Source: Stutzerimonas decontaminans (GTDB lineage Bacteria > Pseudomonadota > Gammaproteobacteria > Pseudomonadales > Pseudomonadaceae). From it: DNA of 64,000 nucleotides. The number at the start of each line of letters is the position of its first letter. Position 1 is the stretch's first letter. The stretch covers positions 4,105,501 to 4,169,500 of the forward strand of contig NZ_CP007509.1 in assembly GCF_000661915.1 (NCBI RefSeq), read 5' to 3'. The notes under the pieces were generated by a model. The model ran no database searches. It was not told where the DNA came from and saw only the letters and a list, made by a program, of their open reading frames with translations. The position numbers and the translations under genes are program-made. Of this stretch, positions 27,083 to 34,803 are shown piece by piece.

Positions 27083-27454
27083 TCAATACGCGCCGCGCGC
27101 ACCGCCCTCGCCGCCGGTACCGCTGGTGCCCGGCGCACCGGTGGCGCCATCCGCGCCGGTATCGGCACCGGTGCCCTGGTCGCTGCCGGTGGTGGTCGCC
27201 GGACGATCTGCCGAACCCGGCATATCGGTCGTGCCAGTGCCCGTGCCAGTGCCAGTGCCGCTGTCCATACCGCCGGTGCCGGTGCCGGTGCCGGTGCCGG
27301 TGCCGCCCATCGTGCCTTGCTCATGGGTGCCGTGGCCCATCGAGTCATGGGTGCCAGAGCCGGCCTCGGCGCCCGTTCCGGTGTTGCCCGCAGCGAACGC
27401 CGCGCCAGAAATCAGCCCAGCCAGGGTAAATGCCGCAATCTTGTGCATGGTCAT
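27083..27454 (-). CDS. Small exported Gly/Thr-rich repeat protein
   Basis: The 123-residue protein has a signal peptide (MHKIAAFTLAGLISGAAFA) and a mature chain made almost wholly of Gly, Thr, Ala, Ser and Asp, with runs of Gly-Thr dipeptides (GGTGTGTGTGTGG, SGTGTGTGTGTTD). An AGGAG site lies six bases before the ATG at 27454. No family is recognised. A few His and Met residues near the start (THDSMGHGTHEQGTM) could bind metal, but that is speculation. The repeat DNA suggests the length varies between strains. Confidence 0.6.
   Translation of the reverse strand: MTMHKIAAFTLAGLISGAAFAAGNTGTGAEAGSGTHDSMGHGTHEQGTMGGTGTGTGTGTGGMDSGTGTGTGTGTTDMPGSADRPATTTGSDQGTGADTGADGATGAPGTSGTGGEGGARGAY
27231..27306. 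repeat. Hexanucleotide repeats coding Gly-Thr
   Basis: Two runs of GGTGCC/AGTGCC-type hexamers (27231-27261 and 27273-27306) lie inside the Gly/Thr-rich gene. The unit length is a multiple of three, so slippage would change protein length without shifting the frame. Confidence 0.7.
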
Positions 27455-27571
27455 GATGTTCTCCTGCCTATTTTCAGGGGGTTCACAGATTCCGGCACCG
27501 AGGCGCAGCAGGGGTTTCCTCGGCAGCCTTTACAAAACGTGACATGACCCAAAAGCCCCGTCGCAGAGCTG

Positions 27572-28645
27572 CTACTGGGAAGAACCGTCTGTCGCGTCGG
27601 CCCGATCACCGAGCAGATCCTCCACATACAGCATGCGCACCAGCACCATGCCGACCGCCGCCAGTGGCGTCGCCAGCAGCAGCCCTAGCGTGCCGGCAAG
27701 CAGGCCGAACAGCAGCTGCACGGCGATGGTCAGCGCGGGTGGGATCGAAACGATGCGTTGCTGCATCAGCGGCGTGAAGACATAACTTTCCAGCGCCTGA
27801 ACGAACAGGTAGAGACCGGCGACGTAGAGCACCGTACGCCCGCCTTCCAGCGAGGCCAGCAGGAGCGCTGGAATCACCGCCAGCACCGGTCCGATGTTGG
27901 GTATGAACGACAGCAACCCGGCGATCAACCCGAGCACCAGAGCCAGCTCGATGCCCAGCAGCCAGAGACCGAGGGTAGTCAGCACGCCGATCAGCAGCAT
28001 TTCCAGCAGCTTGGCCAGCAGCCAGGCGCGCAAGGTCGCACCGCTTTCGCCGAGCACCTCAGCCGCACGCGATCGATAGCCGAGCGGAACCAGCTTCAGC
28101 AGCCCACGGACATAAACCTGCGGATTGATGGCAAGGCAGATGCCGATGGCGAACGCGATAACGAAGCTACTCAGGGCGCCCGCCACCGAGCCCATCACCT
28201 TGGTCACGACGCTAAAGGCGCTGGAGCCGTCAGGGAGGGAGTCTTCGAGGCGATCCCCCTGCTGCATCAATTCGTTCATCCAAGGCAGCTGCTCGGCACG
28301 TTCACGCAGCTGCTCGACGGCCTGTGGCAGCGAGTCGGACAACGCATCGGCCTGCTCGGCGATGTTTGGCGCGACCCACCAGCCCGCGCCGCCAAGGGCG
28401 AGCAGCATCACCAGGAAGAACACCGGCATGGCCAGCTTGTAGGGCATGGAGGTGTGGTTGCTGATCCACTGGCTCACGCCGTGAATCAATACGCCGAACA
28501 GGATCGAGGCGAACAGCAGCAGAAGAAAATCGAAGGCCAGCCAGGCGACGATGCTCAGTAAGACGACTGCGGCAAGCACAGCTGCCTGCACCATGGCACG
28601 GTTGGCGACCTTCTTGGAGTCGCTCTGCGGCGTGGGTGTGGACAT
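27572..28645 (-). CDS. AI-2E (PerM/TqsA) family transporter
   Basis: The 357-residue inner-membrane protein has seven to eight hydrophobic helices in the AI-2E pattern: two N-terminal helices (AAVLAAVVLLSIVAWLAFDFLLLLFASILFGVLI), a long cytoplasmic or periplasmic helical region, and a C-terminal block with IGVLTTLGLWLLGIELALVLGLIAGLLSFIPNIGPVLAVIPALLLA, the family signature. Members have been reported as AI-2 exporters or sodium/proton antiporters; the substrate cannot be read from sequence. A GGGGGAG site precedes the ATG. Confidence 0.83.
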   Translation of the reverse strand: MSTPTPQSDSKKVANRAMVQAAVLAAVVLLSIVAWLAFDFLLLLFASILFGVLIHGVSQWISNHTSMPYKLAMPVFFLVMLLALGGAGWWVAPNIAEQADALSDSLPQAVEQLRERAEQLPWMNELMQQGDRLEDSLPDGSSAFSVVTKVMGSVAGALSSFVIAFAIGICLAINPQVYVRGLLKLVPLGYRSRAAEVLGESGATLRAWLLAKLLEMLLIGVLTTLGLWLLGIELALVLGLIAGLLSFIPNIGPVLAVIPALLLASLEGGRTVLYVAGLYLFVQALESYVFTPLMQQRIVSIPPALTIAVQLLFGLLAGTLGLLLATPLAAVGMVLVRMLYVEDLLGDRADATDGSSQ

Positions 28646-28714
28646 GGTTCTCCCCCTGGTGAGTACAAGGGGTACGACCGGTTGCCCGGCGTATTAATTC
28701 AGACGTTTCACCAT

Positions 28715-30430
28715 TCAGCGCAGCAGCTGCCAGAGCGATTCGCCGACGCCCGCCATGCTTTCACCCGCCACCAGCCCGGCCGCGGCGACAATCACGAAAC
28801 GCTCGCCAAGGCTGCGCCAGCGTGACGCGAAGGCCCAGGCCAGTACGGCACCGAAGGTCATCATCAGCGAAATCGAGGCCGGAATGATGAACGCCAGTCC
28901 GAGCGCCGCGGAACTTGGCAACCAGCGCAGGCGCCGCTCCGGCAGCAGCCCCTCAAGTGTTCCGAGCAGCACGCCACAGAGCGCCCCGGCGAGCATCGCC
29001 CAGCGCACGTCGGCAGCCAGCGCGCCGAGGCCACCGGTCAGTGCTTCGGCGACGGCCTTCCAGGTTGCCACTGCCGGGGCGGGCCATTCGGGGGTGATCA
29101 ACATGCTCTGCGGGTCGGGGATGAGCAGCTGATAAGCCAGTACGCCCACTACGCTGCCCAACAGAATGCCGAGACACTGTGCCACTGCCTGCCGCCCCGG
29201 CGCCGCACCGATGGCGTGGCCGACCTTGAAGTCGTTGAGCAGATCGGTGCACTGCCCCGCCGCGCCACCAGCGGTGTTGGCGCTCATCAGATTCACCGGC
29301 ACCTGGCCCGGCGCGAACACACCGAAACTCAACTGCGACAGCTGGCCGATGGCACCGATTGGCGGAATCCCGGTGGCGCCGACCACCCGCGCGGCAACCA
29401 TCGCCAGCAGCAGTGCCAGCGGAATCGAGAGCAAGGCCAGCCAGGGATCGATTCCGAACAGACTGACCTGCAGCGCCAGCACCAGCCCAACCGACAGCAG
29501 GAATCCGGCCGCCGGCCAGCCGTGCGGGCGCCGCAGCCTCGACTGTTGGCGTGGCGATGTCGAACGTGAGCGCAGCAGGCGCAAGCCCAGCGAGGTCAGC
29601 GTCGCGCAGACCATCAGGCTGACACCCGGCCATAGCAGCCATTCGATCAGCGCGGCGAACTGCGGCCCCTGCGCGGCGGCCGGCAGGCGCACCAGGCCTT
29701 CAGCCAGTAGCCATGGCGCGATCAACCCCCAGGCCAGTAGGGCACCGAGCAACAGCGACAGGCCGACGCGCAGGCCGATGATGCCGCCGAAGCCAAGCAG
29801 CAGCAGTGAAGGCTCGAAGGTGAAGGTCAGGCGCTCCAGCTGCGCGGAAGGCGCCCAGCGCGGCAACGTCCAGAAGAAGGTATCGATCAGCTTGGTCCCT
29901 GCCGCCAGCACGGCGGCACTGCCCAGCACCCAGAGCCGGCGCCCGGCTTCGGCGCCATGGCTGTAGATCTGCTGCAGCGTCGCCAGCGTCGCCATGCCTT
30001 CGGGAAAGCGCAGCCCCGACTCGACGATGAGCGACGGACGCAGATACCAGGCGACCCAGATGCCGAGAAAGCTTACCGAAAACACCCAGGCCATCAGCGG
30101 CAGGCTGTCCAGCTGCTGGCCGGTGAGCAGCGTGTAGGCGGGAATCGGCGCCACCAACCCGCCGGAGATGATCGACGCGCAGGAAGAAGCGGTGGTCTGG
30201 TTAATGTTGCTTTCCAACAACGACCAGCGCGGACGGCCGAACGCAGCGGCAATGCTTTGCCAGAAAGCGAAGCCAATCAGCAGCGCGATGATCGACATAT
30301 TGAACGACCAGCCGATCTTGAGGCCGGAGTACACATTGGACGGCGCCAACAGTGCGCCGAGCAGCAGCCCGGTCAGCAGCGCACGCGTGGTGAGTTCGCG
30401 GGGTGAAACGGCTGGGGTAGTGGCAATCAT
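28715..30430 (-). CDS. OPT superfamily transporter
   Basis: The 571-residue protein has about 14-16 membrane helices and belongs to the oligopeptide/YSL (OPT) superfamily. Signatures are GALLAPSNVYSGLKIGWSFNMSIIALLIGFAFW at the N terminus, NINQTTASSCASIISGGLVAPIPAY, and NLMSANTAGGAAGQCTDLLNDFKVGHAIGA in the second half. Eukaryotic members take up peptides or metal-chelate complexes; bacterial substrates are largely unproven. It is about 70 bases upstream of the AI-2E gene on the same strand, and divergent from the CsgD-like regulator. Confidence 0.83.
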   Translation of the reverse strand: MIATTPAVSPRELTTRALLTGLLLGALLAPSNVYSGLKIGWSFNMSIIALLIGFAFWQSIAAAFGRPRWSLLESNINQTTASSCASIISGGLVAPIPAYTLLTGQQLDSLPLMAWVFSVSFLGIWVAWYLRPSLIVESGLRFPEGMATLATLQQIYSHGAEAGRRLWVLGSAAVLAAGTKLIDTFFWTLPRWAPSAQLERLTFTFEPSLLLLGFGGIIGLRVGLSLLLGALLAWGLIAPWLLAEGLVRLPAAAQGPQFAALIEWLLWPGVSLMVCATLTSLGLRLLRSRSTSPRQQSRLRRPHGWPAAGFLLSVGLVLALQVSLFGIDPWLALLSIPLALLLAMVAARVVGATGIPPIGAIGQLSQLSFGVFAPGQVPVNLMSANTAGGAAGQCTDLLNDFKVGHAIGAAPGRQAVAQCLGILLGSVVGVLAYQLLIPDPQSMLITPEWPAPAVATWKAVAEALTGGLGALAADVRWAMLAGALCGVLLGTLEGLLPERRLRWLPSSAALGLAFIIPASISLMMTFGAVLAWAFASRWRSLGERFVIVAAAGLVAGESMAGVGESLWQLLR

Positions 30431-30621
30431 GCAACTACCTTAGCAGTCAGCCCGGTGCAAAAACGCGCGTCCTTCCCAGCGGCGCCGGCGCCCCTTGGCA
30501 GAGTTGCGCACGCGCTGGCCGGATAACGCCCGTTCGCCATCGCTGGGCTGAACTTCACTGCAGGGTGCTGGTCGTTTAGTAACTTTTTAATCAATCACGC
30601 CCGACTGACTAGGTACCGAAC

Positions 30622-31278
30622 ATGGACGCGGAGCTTACACGGGATACATCCTCCCCAAGGGTCACGCTATTAACCGGAAATGAACTGCTGGGGTTGTTTT
30701 TTCGCCACTTTCTCGGCGAGCAGGCGCAAGTCGAGGTTTCACTGGCCGGACTGGAATCGGCTGAGCATCGTGGTGCCGATTTGTTTCTGGTCGATGCCGG
30801 CCACACCGAGGCCGAACAGATTTCCAGCCTGATCGATCAGCTGGACGAACATACGCCGGTAGCGCTGGTAAACATCGTTCCCGAACAGGCCGAGCAACTG
30901 GTGGAAAAGCATCCGGTGATTCGTGGCGTCTTTTACAGCCATGCCACCCGTGAGCACCTGCTCGAAGGCATCCGCGTGCTGCTGCAGGGCGGCGACTGGC
31001 TGCCACGCGTGCTGACCGAGCGTTTGTTGGGACAATGGCGGCGGATGCGCCAGCTTGCCGAGACCAAGTCCAGCCTGACGCTGCGCGAGCGGGAGATCCT
31101 GAGCCTGGCCGGCAAGGGCCTGTCCAACGCCGAGATCGCCGAACAGCTGTGCCTGAGCCCGCACACGATCAAGAGTCATATCCACAACCTGCTGCGCAAG
31201 ATCGGCGCATCCAACCGAGCCGAGGCGGCATATCTGCTGCGCAGTCATCTCGATTGGGACAAGACCTGCAGCGTCTGA
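30622..31278 (+). CDS. csgD: CsgD-like LuxR-type regulator of the curli genes
   Basis: The 218-residue protein has an N-terminal receiver-like domain without a clear phospho-acceptor set and a C-terminal LuxR HTH (about residues 150-205; LTLREREILSLAGKGLSNAEIAEQLCLSPHTIKSHIHNLLRKIG). The segment IRGVFYSHATREHLLEGIRVLLQG parallels NGVFYS in E. coli CsgD. CsgD activates the curli structural operon, and the csgB-, csgA- and csgH-like genes follow immediately on the same strand. The symbol is by homology plus context. Confidence 0.75.
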   Translation: MDAELTRDTSSPRVTLLTGNELLGLFFRHFLGEQAQVEVSLAGLESAEHRGADLFLVDAGHTEAEQISSLIDQLDEHTPVALVNIVPEQAEQLVEKHPVIRGVFYSHATREHLLEGIRVLLQGGDWLPRVLTERLLGQWRRMRQLAETKSSLTLREREILSLAGKGLSNAEIAEQLCLSPHTIKSHIHNLLRKIGASNRAEAAYLLRSHLDWDKTCSV

Positions 31279-31478
31279 AGGACGCTGCCCGTGCGGCAGT
31301 CCGCGCCGTGTGGCGGCGCTGCCGGACGCGGTGCTTCCGGCGGCGGCGTGAACGAACGATATGCCTGGCATTAATCCCGAAGCGCCTAAGCGAGCGGCTC
31401 GTTTTACATCATCGGATGGATGTTCAAGGCTGCACGCGGCGTTCAAGAATCGCGTCCACTGTCATCCGGTACACACCA

Positions 31479-31973
31479 ATGACCCGCCCCGCCCTCCGCC
31501 GTGCCACGTTTCTATTTTCCCTGCTTGCCGGTTTGACCGGCTCGCCGCTACACGCCGCTGACCTGATGGATAACGGCGACCTTTCGCCGGGTGGCATTCC
31601 CGGGGCCGCGCCCGTTTCACCGCCGGCAATCCAGCTGACCGCGTCGCAGGCGGCCTACGTCCAGCAAATGGGCCACGGCAACCTGGCCGAGCTGCGCCAA
31701 AACGGCCAGGCCCTGAACGCACAGATACTGCAGCAGGGCACCGACCAGGAAGCCTTCATTCTTCAGCACGGTGACAACCTGCTGGCGATCGTCGAACAGG
31801 TCGGCCAGGGCAATTTCGCCGAAATCCGCCAGACCGGTAGCGACAATCAGGCCAGCATCAGCCAGTACGGCGCTTACAACGATGCACGCATCGAACAGAC
31901 CGGCAGCGGCCTGCGCAGCGCCGTGACGCAATACGGCGTCGGCCAGCAGATCAACATCGTGCAGGGTCGTTAG
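31479..31973 (+). CDS. csgB: Curlin nucleator-like protein (CsgB-like)
   Basis: The 164-residue exported protein has a signal peptide (FLFSLLAGLTGSPLHA) and then about five imperfect curlin repeats with the S/A-x-Q-x-G-x-x-N-x-A-x-I-x-Q pattern. Examples are AAYVQQMGHGNLAELRQNG, NLLAIVEQVGQGNFAEIRQTG and NQASISQYGAYNDARIEQTG. In E. coli CsgB nucleates CsgA polymerisation on the outer membrane. The short repeat number and the place ahead of the larger curlin suggest the nucleator. It has a weak ribosome binding site, and 200 bases separate it from the regulator. Confidence 0.78.
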   Translation: MTRPALRRATFLFSLLAGLTGSPLHAADLMDNGDLSPGGIPGAAPVSPPAIQLTASQAAYVQQMGHGNLAELRQNGQALNAQILQQGTDQEAFILQHGDNLLAIVEQVGQGNFAEIRQTGSDNQASISQYGAYNDARIEQTGSGLRSAVTQYGVGQQINIVQGR

Positions 31974-31988
31974 CGATCAGGAGAGTCC

Positions 31989-32870
31989 ATGTTCAAGCCC
32001 GCTGCAATTGCCACCCTGCTCGCCCTCGGCGCCACCCAGACCATGGCGCAGAACAGTATCGAACTGGAACAGAGCGGCACGGCCAACGTCGCCGATCTGC
32101 AACAGACCGGCTTGGTCGAATCCAGCACAATCGACGTCAGCCAGGCCGGCAACCTCAACACCGCCAGCATCGCGCAAATCGGCGAGGCCTACTTCAAGGT
32201 CGCCAATCTGCAGCAAATCGGCAACGCCAACGTCGCCATCGTCGAGCAGACCGGGCGCACCAGCACGCTGGATGCCAGCAGCATCGGCAACGGCAACCAG
32301 ATCACCGGCAGCCAGACTGCCTTCGTCACGGCAGAGATCGAGCAGCGCGGTGATGCCAACGTGCTGACCTTCGACCAGCAGGGCTATTTCGAAGGTTCGC
32401 GGATGAACGTGTCCCAGGACGGCCTGGGCAACATGGCCGACATCTTTCAGGGCGACGGCAACCGCATGACGCTTGCCCAGGCTGGCACCTACAACCTCGC
32501 AGAGATTCAGCAGAACGACTACCACAACGAACTCGACTTCACCCAGAGCGGCGATGGCAACCGGCTGACGGTCGACCAGAATGGCTTCGGCGGCCGCATC
32601 AGCGGCTCGTCAACCGGCACTGGTAACAGCGTCGACATCGCCCAGAGCTTCATGTCCAACCAGGCCACGGTGATCCAGAACGGCAACGACAATCTGGCGA
32701 GCATCGAACAGGGCAACTACAGTCATCAGGCCACCATCAGCCAGCTGGGCAGTGCCAACGAGGCGATGATCCGCCAGAGTCTGCCGGTCAACGACGTCAC
32801 CCGACTGCCCAGCGTCGCGACGATCCACCAGAGCGGTACCGGCAACAGCGCCACCATCGTCCAGCAGTAA
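31989..32870 (+). CDS. csgA: Major curlin-like amyloid subunit (CsgA-like), extended
   Basis: The 293-residue exported protein (signal peptide MFKPAAIATLLALGATQTMA) is built of about 11 curlin-type repeats of roughly 20-24 residues rich in Gln, Asn, Gly and Ser. Examples are NTASIAQIGEAYFKVANLQQIG and NQATVIQNGNDNLASIEQGN. E. coli CsgA has five repeats in 151 residues, so this version is about twice as long. It would be secreted and polymerise into extracellular amyloid for biofilm matrix. It is 15 bases downstream of csgB. Several repeats carry Asp or Phe at usually conserved positions. Confidence 0.8.
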   Translation: MFKPAAIATLLALGATQTMAQNSIELEQSGTANVADLQQTGLVESSTIDVSQAGNLNTASIAQIGEAYFKVANLQQIGNANVAIVEQTGRTSTLDASSIGNGNQITGSQTAFVTAEIEQRGDANVLTFDQQGYFEGSRMNVSQDGLGNMADIFQGDGNRMTLAQAGTYNLAEIQQNDYHNELDFTQSGDGNRLTVDQNGFGGRISGSSTGTGNSVDIAQSFMSNQATVIQNGNDNLASIEQGNYSHQATISQLGSANEAMIRQSLPVNDVTRLPSVATIHQSGTGNSATIVQQ

Positions 32871-32917
32871 CGCAACGACCCTCCAGCCACGGACCGGCTT
32901 CAACGGAAACAGAACGG

Positions 32918-33313
32918 ATGCTGACCATGACCCTCACCACCTGGCTGCTCGCAGCCGCCCCCGTACCTGCCGATGTCCCGGTGGACGTCAGCCTCGAGCT
33001 GCAACCTGTCGAGAGCGACCGCCTCTCCCTGGCTCTATGCTTCAAGGGCAGCGGCCAGCAGGTGCGCTTCCGCCTCAAGGTTCGCTCCAGCGGCCGCGCA
33101 GGTAATTCCCAGACTGCCCAGAGCGGCACGCTCACGGCCACCGCGACACAGCAATGCCCCGTGAGCAATCGGCTCGGCATCGCTGGCGACACCCATGTCG
33201 AAGCCGAACTGCAGTGGTGGATCGACGATGCCGAGCAGGCGCCGATCCTGCGCCGCCATCCGGAAGACAAGGGTGACGCCGACGAGCAGAACGAGCCGCA
33301 GCTGATCGCTTGA
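32918..33313 (+). CDS. csgH: CsgH-like periplasmic curli chaperone
   Basis: The 131-residue protein begins with a short hydrophobic signal (LTMTLTTWLLAAAPVPA) followed by a predicted beta-sandwich with one Cys pair (LALCFKG and QQCPVSN) and a charged C-terminal tail. Size, position after csgA and the pattern VRFRLKVRSSGRAGNSQTAQSGTLTA fit CsgH, the alphaproteobacterial functional analogue of CsgC that suppresses premature amyloid formation. No csgE, csgF or csgG follows; oprH comes next. Confidence 0.65.
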   Translation: MLTMTLTTWLLAAAPVPADVPVDVSLELQPVESDRLSLALCFKGSGQQVRFRLKVRSSGRAGNSQTAQSGTLTATATQQCPVSNRLGIAGDTHVEAELQWWIDDAEQAPILRRHPEDKGDADEQNEPQLIA

Positions 33314-33353
33314 AAGCGCTGCAAGAGGACCAACGGCACCGCATGAGCCAGTC

Positions 33354-33406
33354 GTTCAGCGTAGGTTCAGGCGGGGTTCAGGAAGGGTTCAGTGACAACC
33401 GTTCAG
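33354..33406 (+). promoter_or_regulatory. PhoP box array upstream of oprH
   Basis: GTTCAG occurs at 33354, 33365, 33376, 33387 and 33401. The first four are spaced exactly 11 bases apart, one helical turn, with five-base gaps. PhoP boxes are direct hexamer repeats separated by five bases, so this is a multi-site PhoP operator in front of oprH-phoP-phoQ, implying autoregulation. The last copy is offset by 14 bases and is nearest the start codon. Confidence 0.8.
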
Positions 33407-33449
33407 GCTAGGGGCCGTCAGTATCCCGCTGCCTGAAAAGGAGTCACCG

Positions 33450-34055
33450 ATGAAAAAACTTAGCACTCTGGCCCTCGCCACCACCCTCGGCATCTTCAGC
33501 TTCGGCGCTCACGCCGCTGAGAACTTCGCCGGTTTCACCTGGGGCAAAAGCACCGTCAACACTGATCGCTCCAGCTCGCTGAAGCAGAACATGGACGGCA
33601 AGAACCGCTTCGATGACGTGATCAAGAACAGTGGCACCTGGGGCGTGCGCGCCGGTCAGATGACCGATGAGGCCCGCTATTACATGACCTACGAGAACGT
33701 CTCCGACGATTACGGCAGCAGTCTCAAGCTGCGTCAGCAGAACCTGATCGGCAGCTACGACATGTTCGTCCCGCTGGGCGACACCACCCGCCTGTTCGGT
33801 GGTGCCAGCGCCGGTCTGACCAAGCTGGAGAACGAGTCCAAGGGCTACACCCGTGACAGCGACATCGGCTACCTGGTCGGCCTGCAGGCCGGTATCCTGC
33901 AGAAGCTCGGCGACAACACCTCGGTCGAAGCCGGCTACCGTTACCTGCGCAGCAACGCCGGTACCGAAGTGTCCGAGCGTGGCGTCGGCAAGCTGGGCTC
34001 AATCGACGTACACAGCAGCAAGCAGGCCTATCTGGGTCTGAACTATCACTTCTGA
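33450..34055 (+). CDS. oprH: Outer membrane protein OprH
   Basis: The 201-residue protein has a signal peptide (KLSTLALATTLGIFSFGAHA) and an eight-stranded beta-barrel ending in the aromatic YLGLNYHF. Blocks NFAGFTWGKST, SGTWGVRAGQ, YYMTYENVSD, KLRQQNLIGSYD and EAGYRYLRSNAGTE match Pseudomonas OprH. OprH stabilises the outer membrane by interacting with LPS under low magnesium and is the first gene of the PhoP-controlled operon. It has an AAAAGGAG site. A hairpin separates it from phoP. Confidence 0.9.
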   Translation: MKKLSTLALATTLGIFSFGAHAAENFAGFTWGKSTVNTDRSSSLKQNMDGKNRFDDVIKNSGTWGVRAGQMTDEARYYMTYENVSDDYGSSLKLRQQNLIGSYDMFVPLGDTTRLFGGASAGLTKLENESKGYTRDSDIGYLVGLQAGILQKLGDNTSVEAGYRYLRSNAGTEVSERGVGKLGSIDVHSSKQAYLGLNYHF

Positions 34056-34084
34056 TGGCGTTACGCTGACAGAATGTTGAACAA

Positions 34085-34108
34085 CGGCCGGGCATTGCCC
34101 GGCCGTTT
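34085..34108 (+). terminator. Intercistronic terminator/attenuator between oprH and phoP
   Basis: CGGCCGGGC (34085-34093) and GCCCGGCCG (34097-34105) form a nine-pair stem with an ATT loop followed by TTT, 18 bases before the phoP start. It probably lets only part of oprH transcription continue into phoPQ. Confidence 0.7.
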
Positions 34109-34125
34109 GCCCAGGGAGCAGAAAA

Positions 34126-34803
34126 ATGAAAGTGCTGGTGGTGGAAGACGAGGCGCTGCTGCGCCACCACTTGCAGACGCGGCTCGGTGAAAGCGGGCAT
34201 ATCGTCGATGCCGTGCCCAACGCCGAAGAAGCGCTGTATCAAACCCACGAATTCAATCACGACCTTGCCGTCATCGATCTCGGCCTGCCGGGTATCAGCG
34301 GGCTGGACCTGATCCGCCAGCTGCGCAGTCGCGGCAAGACCTTCCCCATTCTTATCCTCACCGCCCGTGGCAACTGGCAAGACAAGGTCGAAGGCCTGGC
34401 CGCCGGCGCCGACGACTATGTGGTCAAGCCGTTCCAGTTCGAGGAACTGGAAGCCCGGATGAACGCGCTGCTGCGCCGCTCCAGCGGCTTCACCCAGGCC
34501 ACCATCGAAGCCGGCCCGCTGCTGCTTGATCTCAATCGCAAGCAGGCCACGGCCAATGGCGAGCCGCTGGCGCTGACCGCCTATGAATACCGCATCCTCG
34601 AATACCTGATGCGCCATCAGCAGCAGGTGGTGGCCAAGGAGCGGCTGATGGAACAGCTCTACAGCGGTGACGAGGAGCGCGACCCGAACGTGATCGAAGT
34701 GCTGGTCGGGCGGCTGCGGCGCAAGCTCGAGGCCCAGTGTGCGATGAAGCCCATCGAAACCGTGCGTGGCCTCGGCTATCTGTTCACCGAGCGCTGCCGA
34801 TGA
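34126..34803 (+). CDS. phoP: Response regulator PhoP
   Basis: The 225-residue OmpR-family regulator has a receiver domain with phospho-acceptor Asp51 (LAVIDLGLPG), conserved LTARG and Lys (VVKPFQFEELEARMNALLRR), and a winged-helix DNA-binding domain (about 125-222; LTAYEYRILEYLMRHQQQVV, VEVLVGRLRRKLE-type helix and RGLGYLF wing). It reads nearly the same as P. aeruginosa PhoP, which binds direct hexamer repeats. Those repeats stand upstream of oprH. Its stop overlaps the phoQ start by four bases. Confidence 0.94.
   Translation: MKVLVVEDEALLRHHLQTRLGESGHIVDAVPNAEEALYQTHEFNHDLAVIDLGLPGISGLDLIRQLRSRGKTFPILILTARGNWQDKVEGLAAGADDYVVKPFQFEELEARMNALLRRSSGFTQATIEAGPLLLDLNRKQATANGEPLALTAYEYRILEYLMRHQQQVVAKERLMEQLYSGDEERDPNVIEVLVGRLRRKLEAQCAMKPIETVRGLGYLFTERCR

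Noticed and set aside
33354..33406. GTTCAG repeats as a CRISPR or satellite array
   Set aside because: Units are six bases with five-base spacers and lie in a promoter; they fit PhoP boxes.
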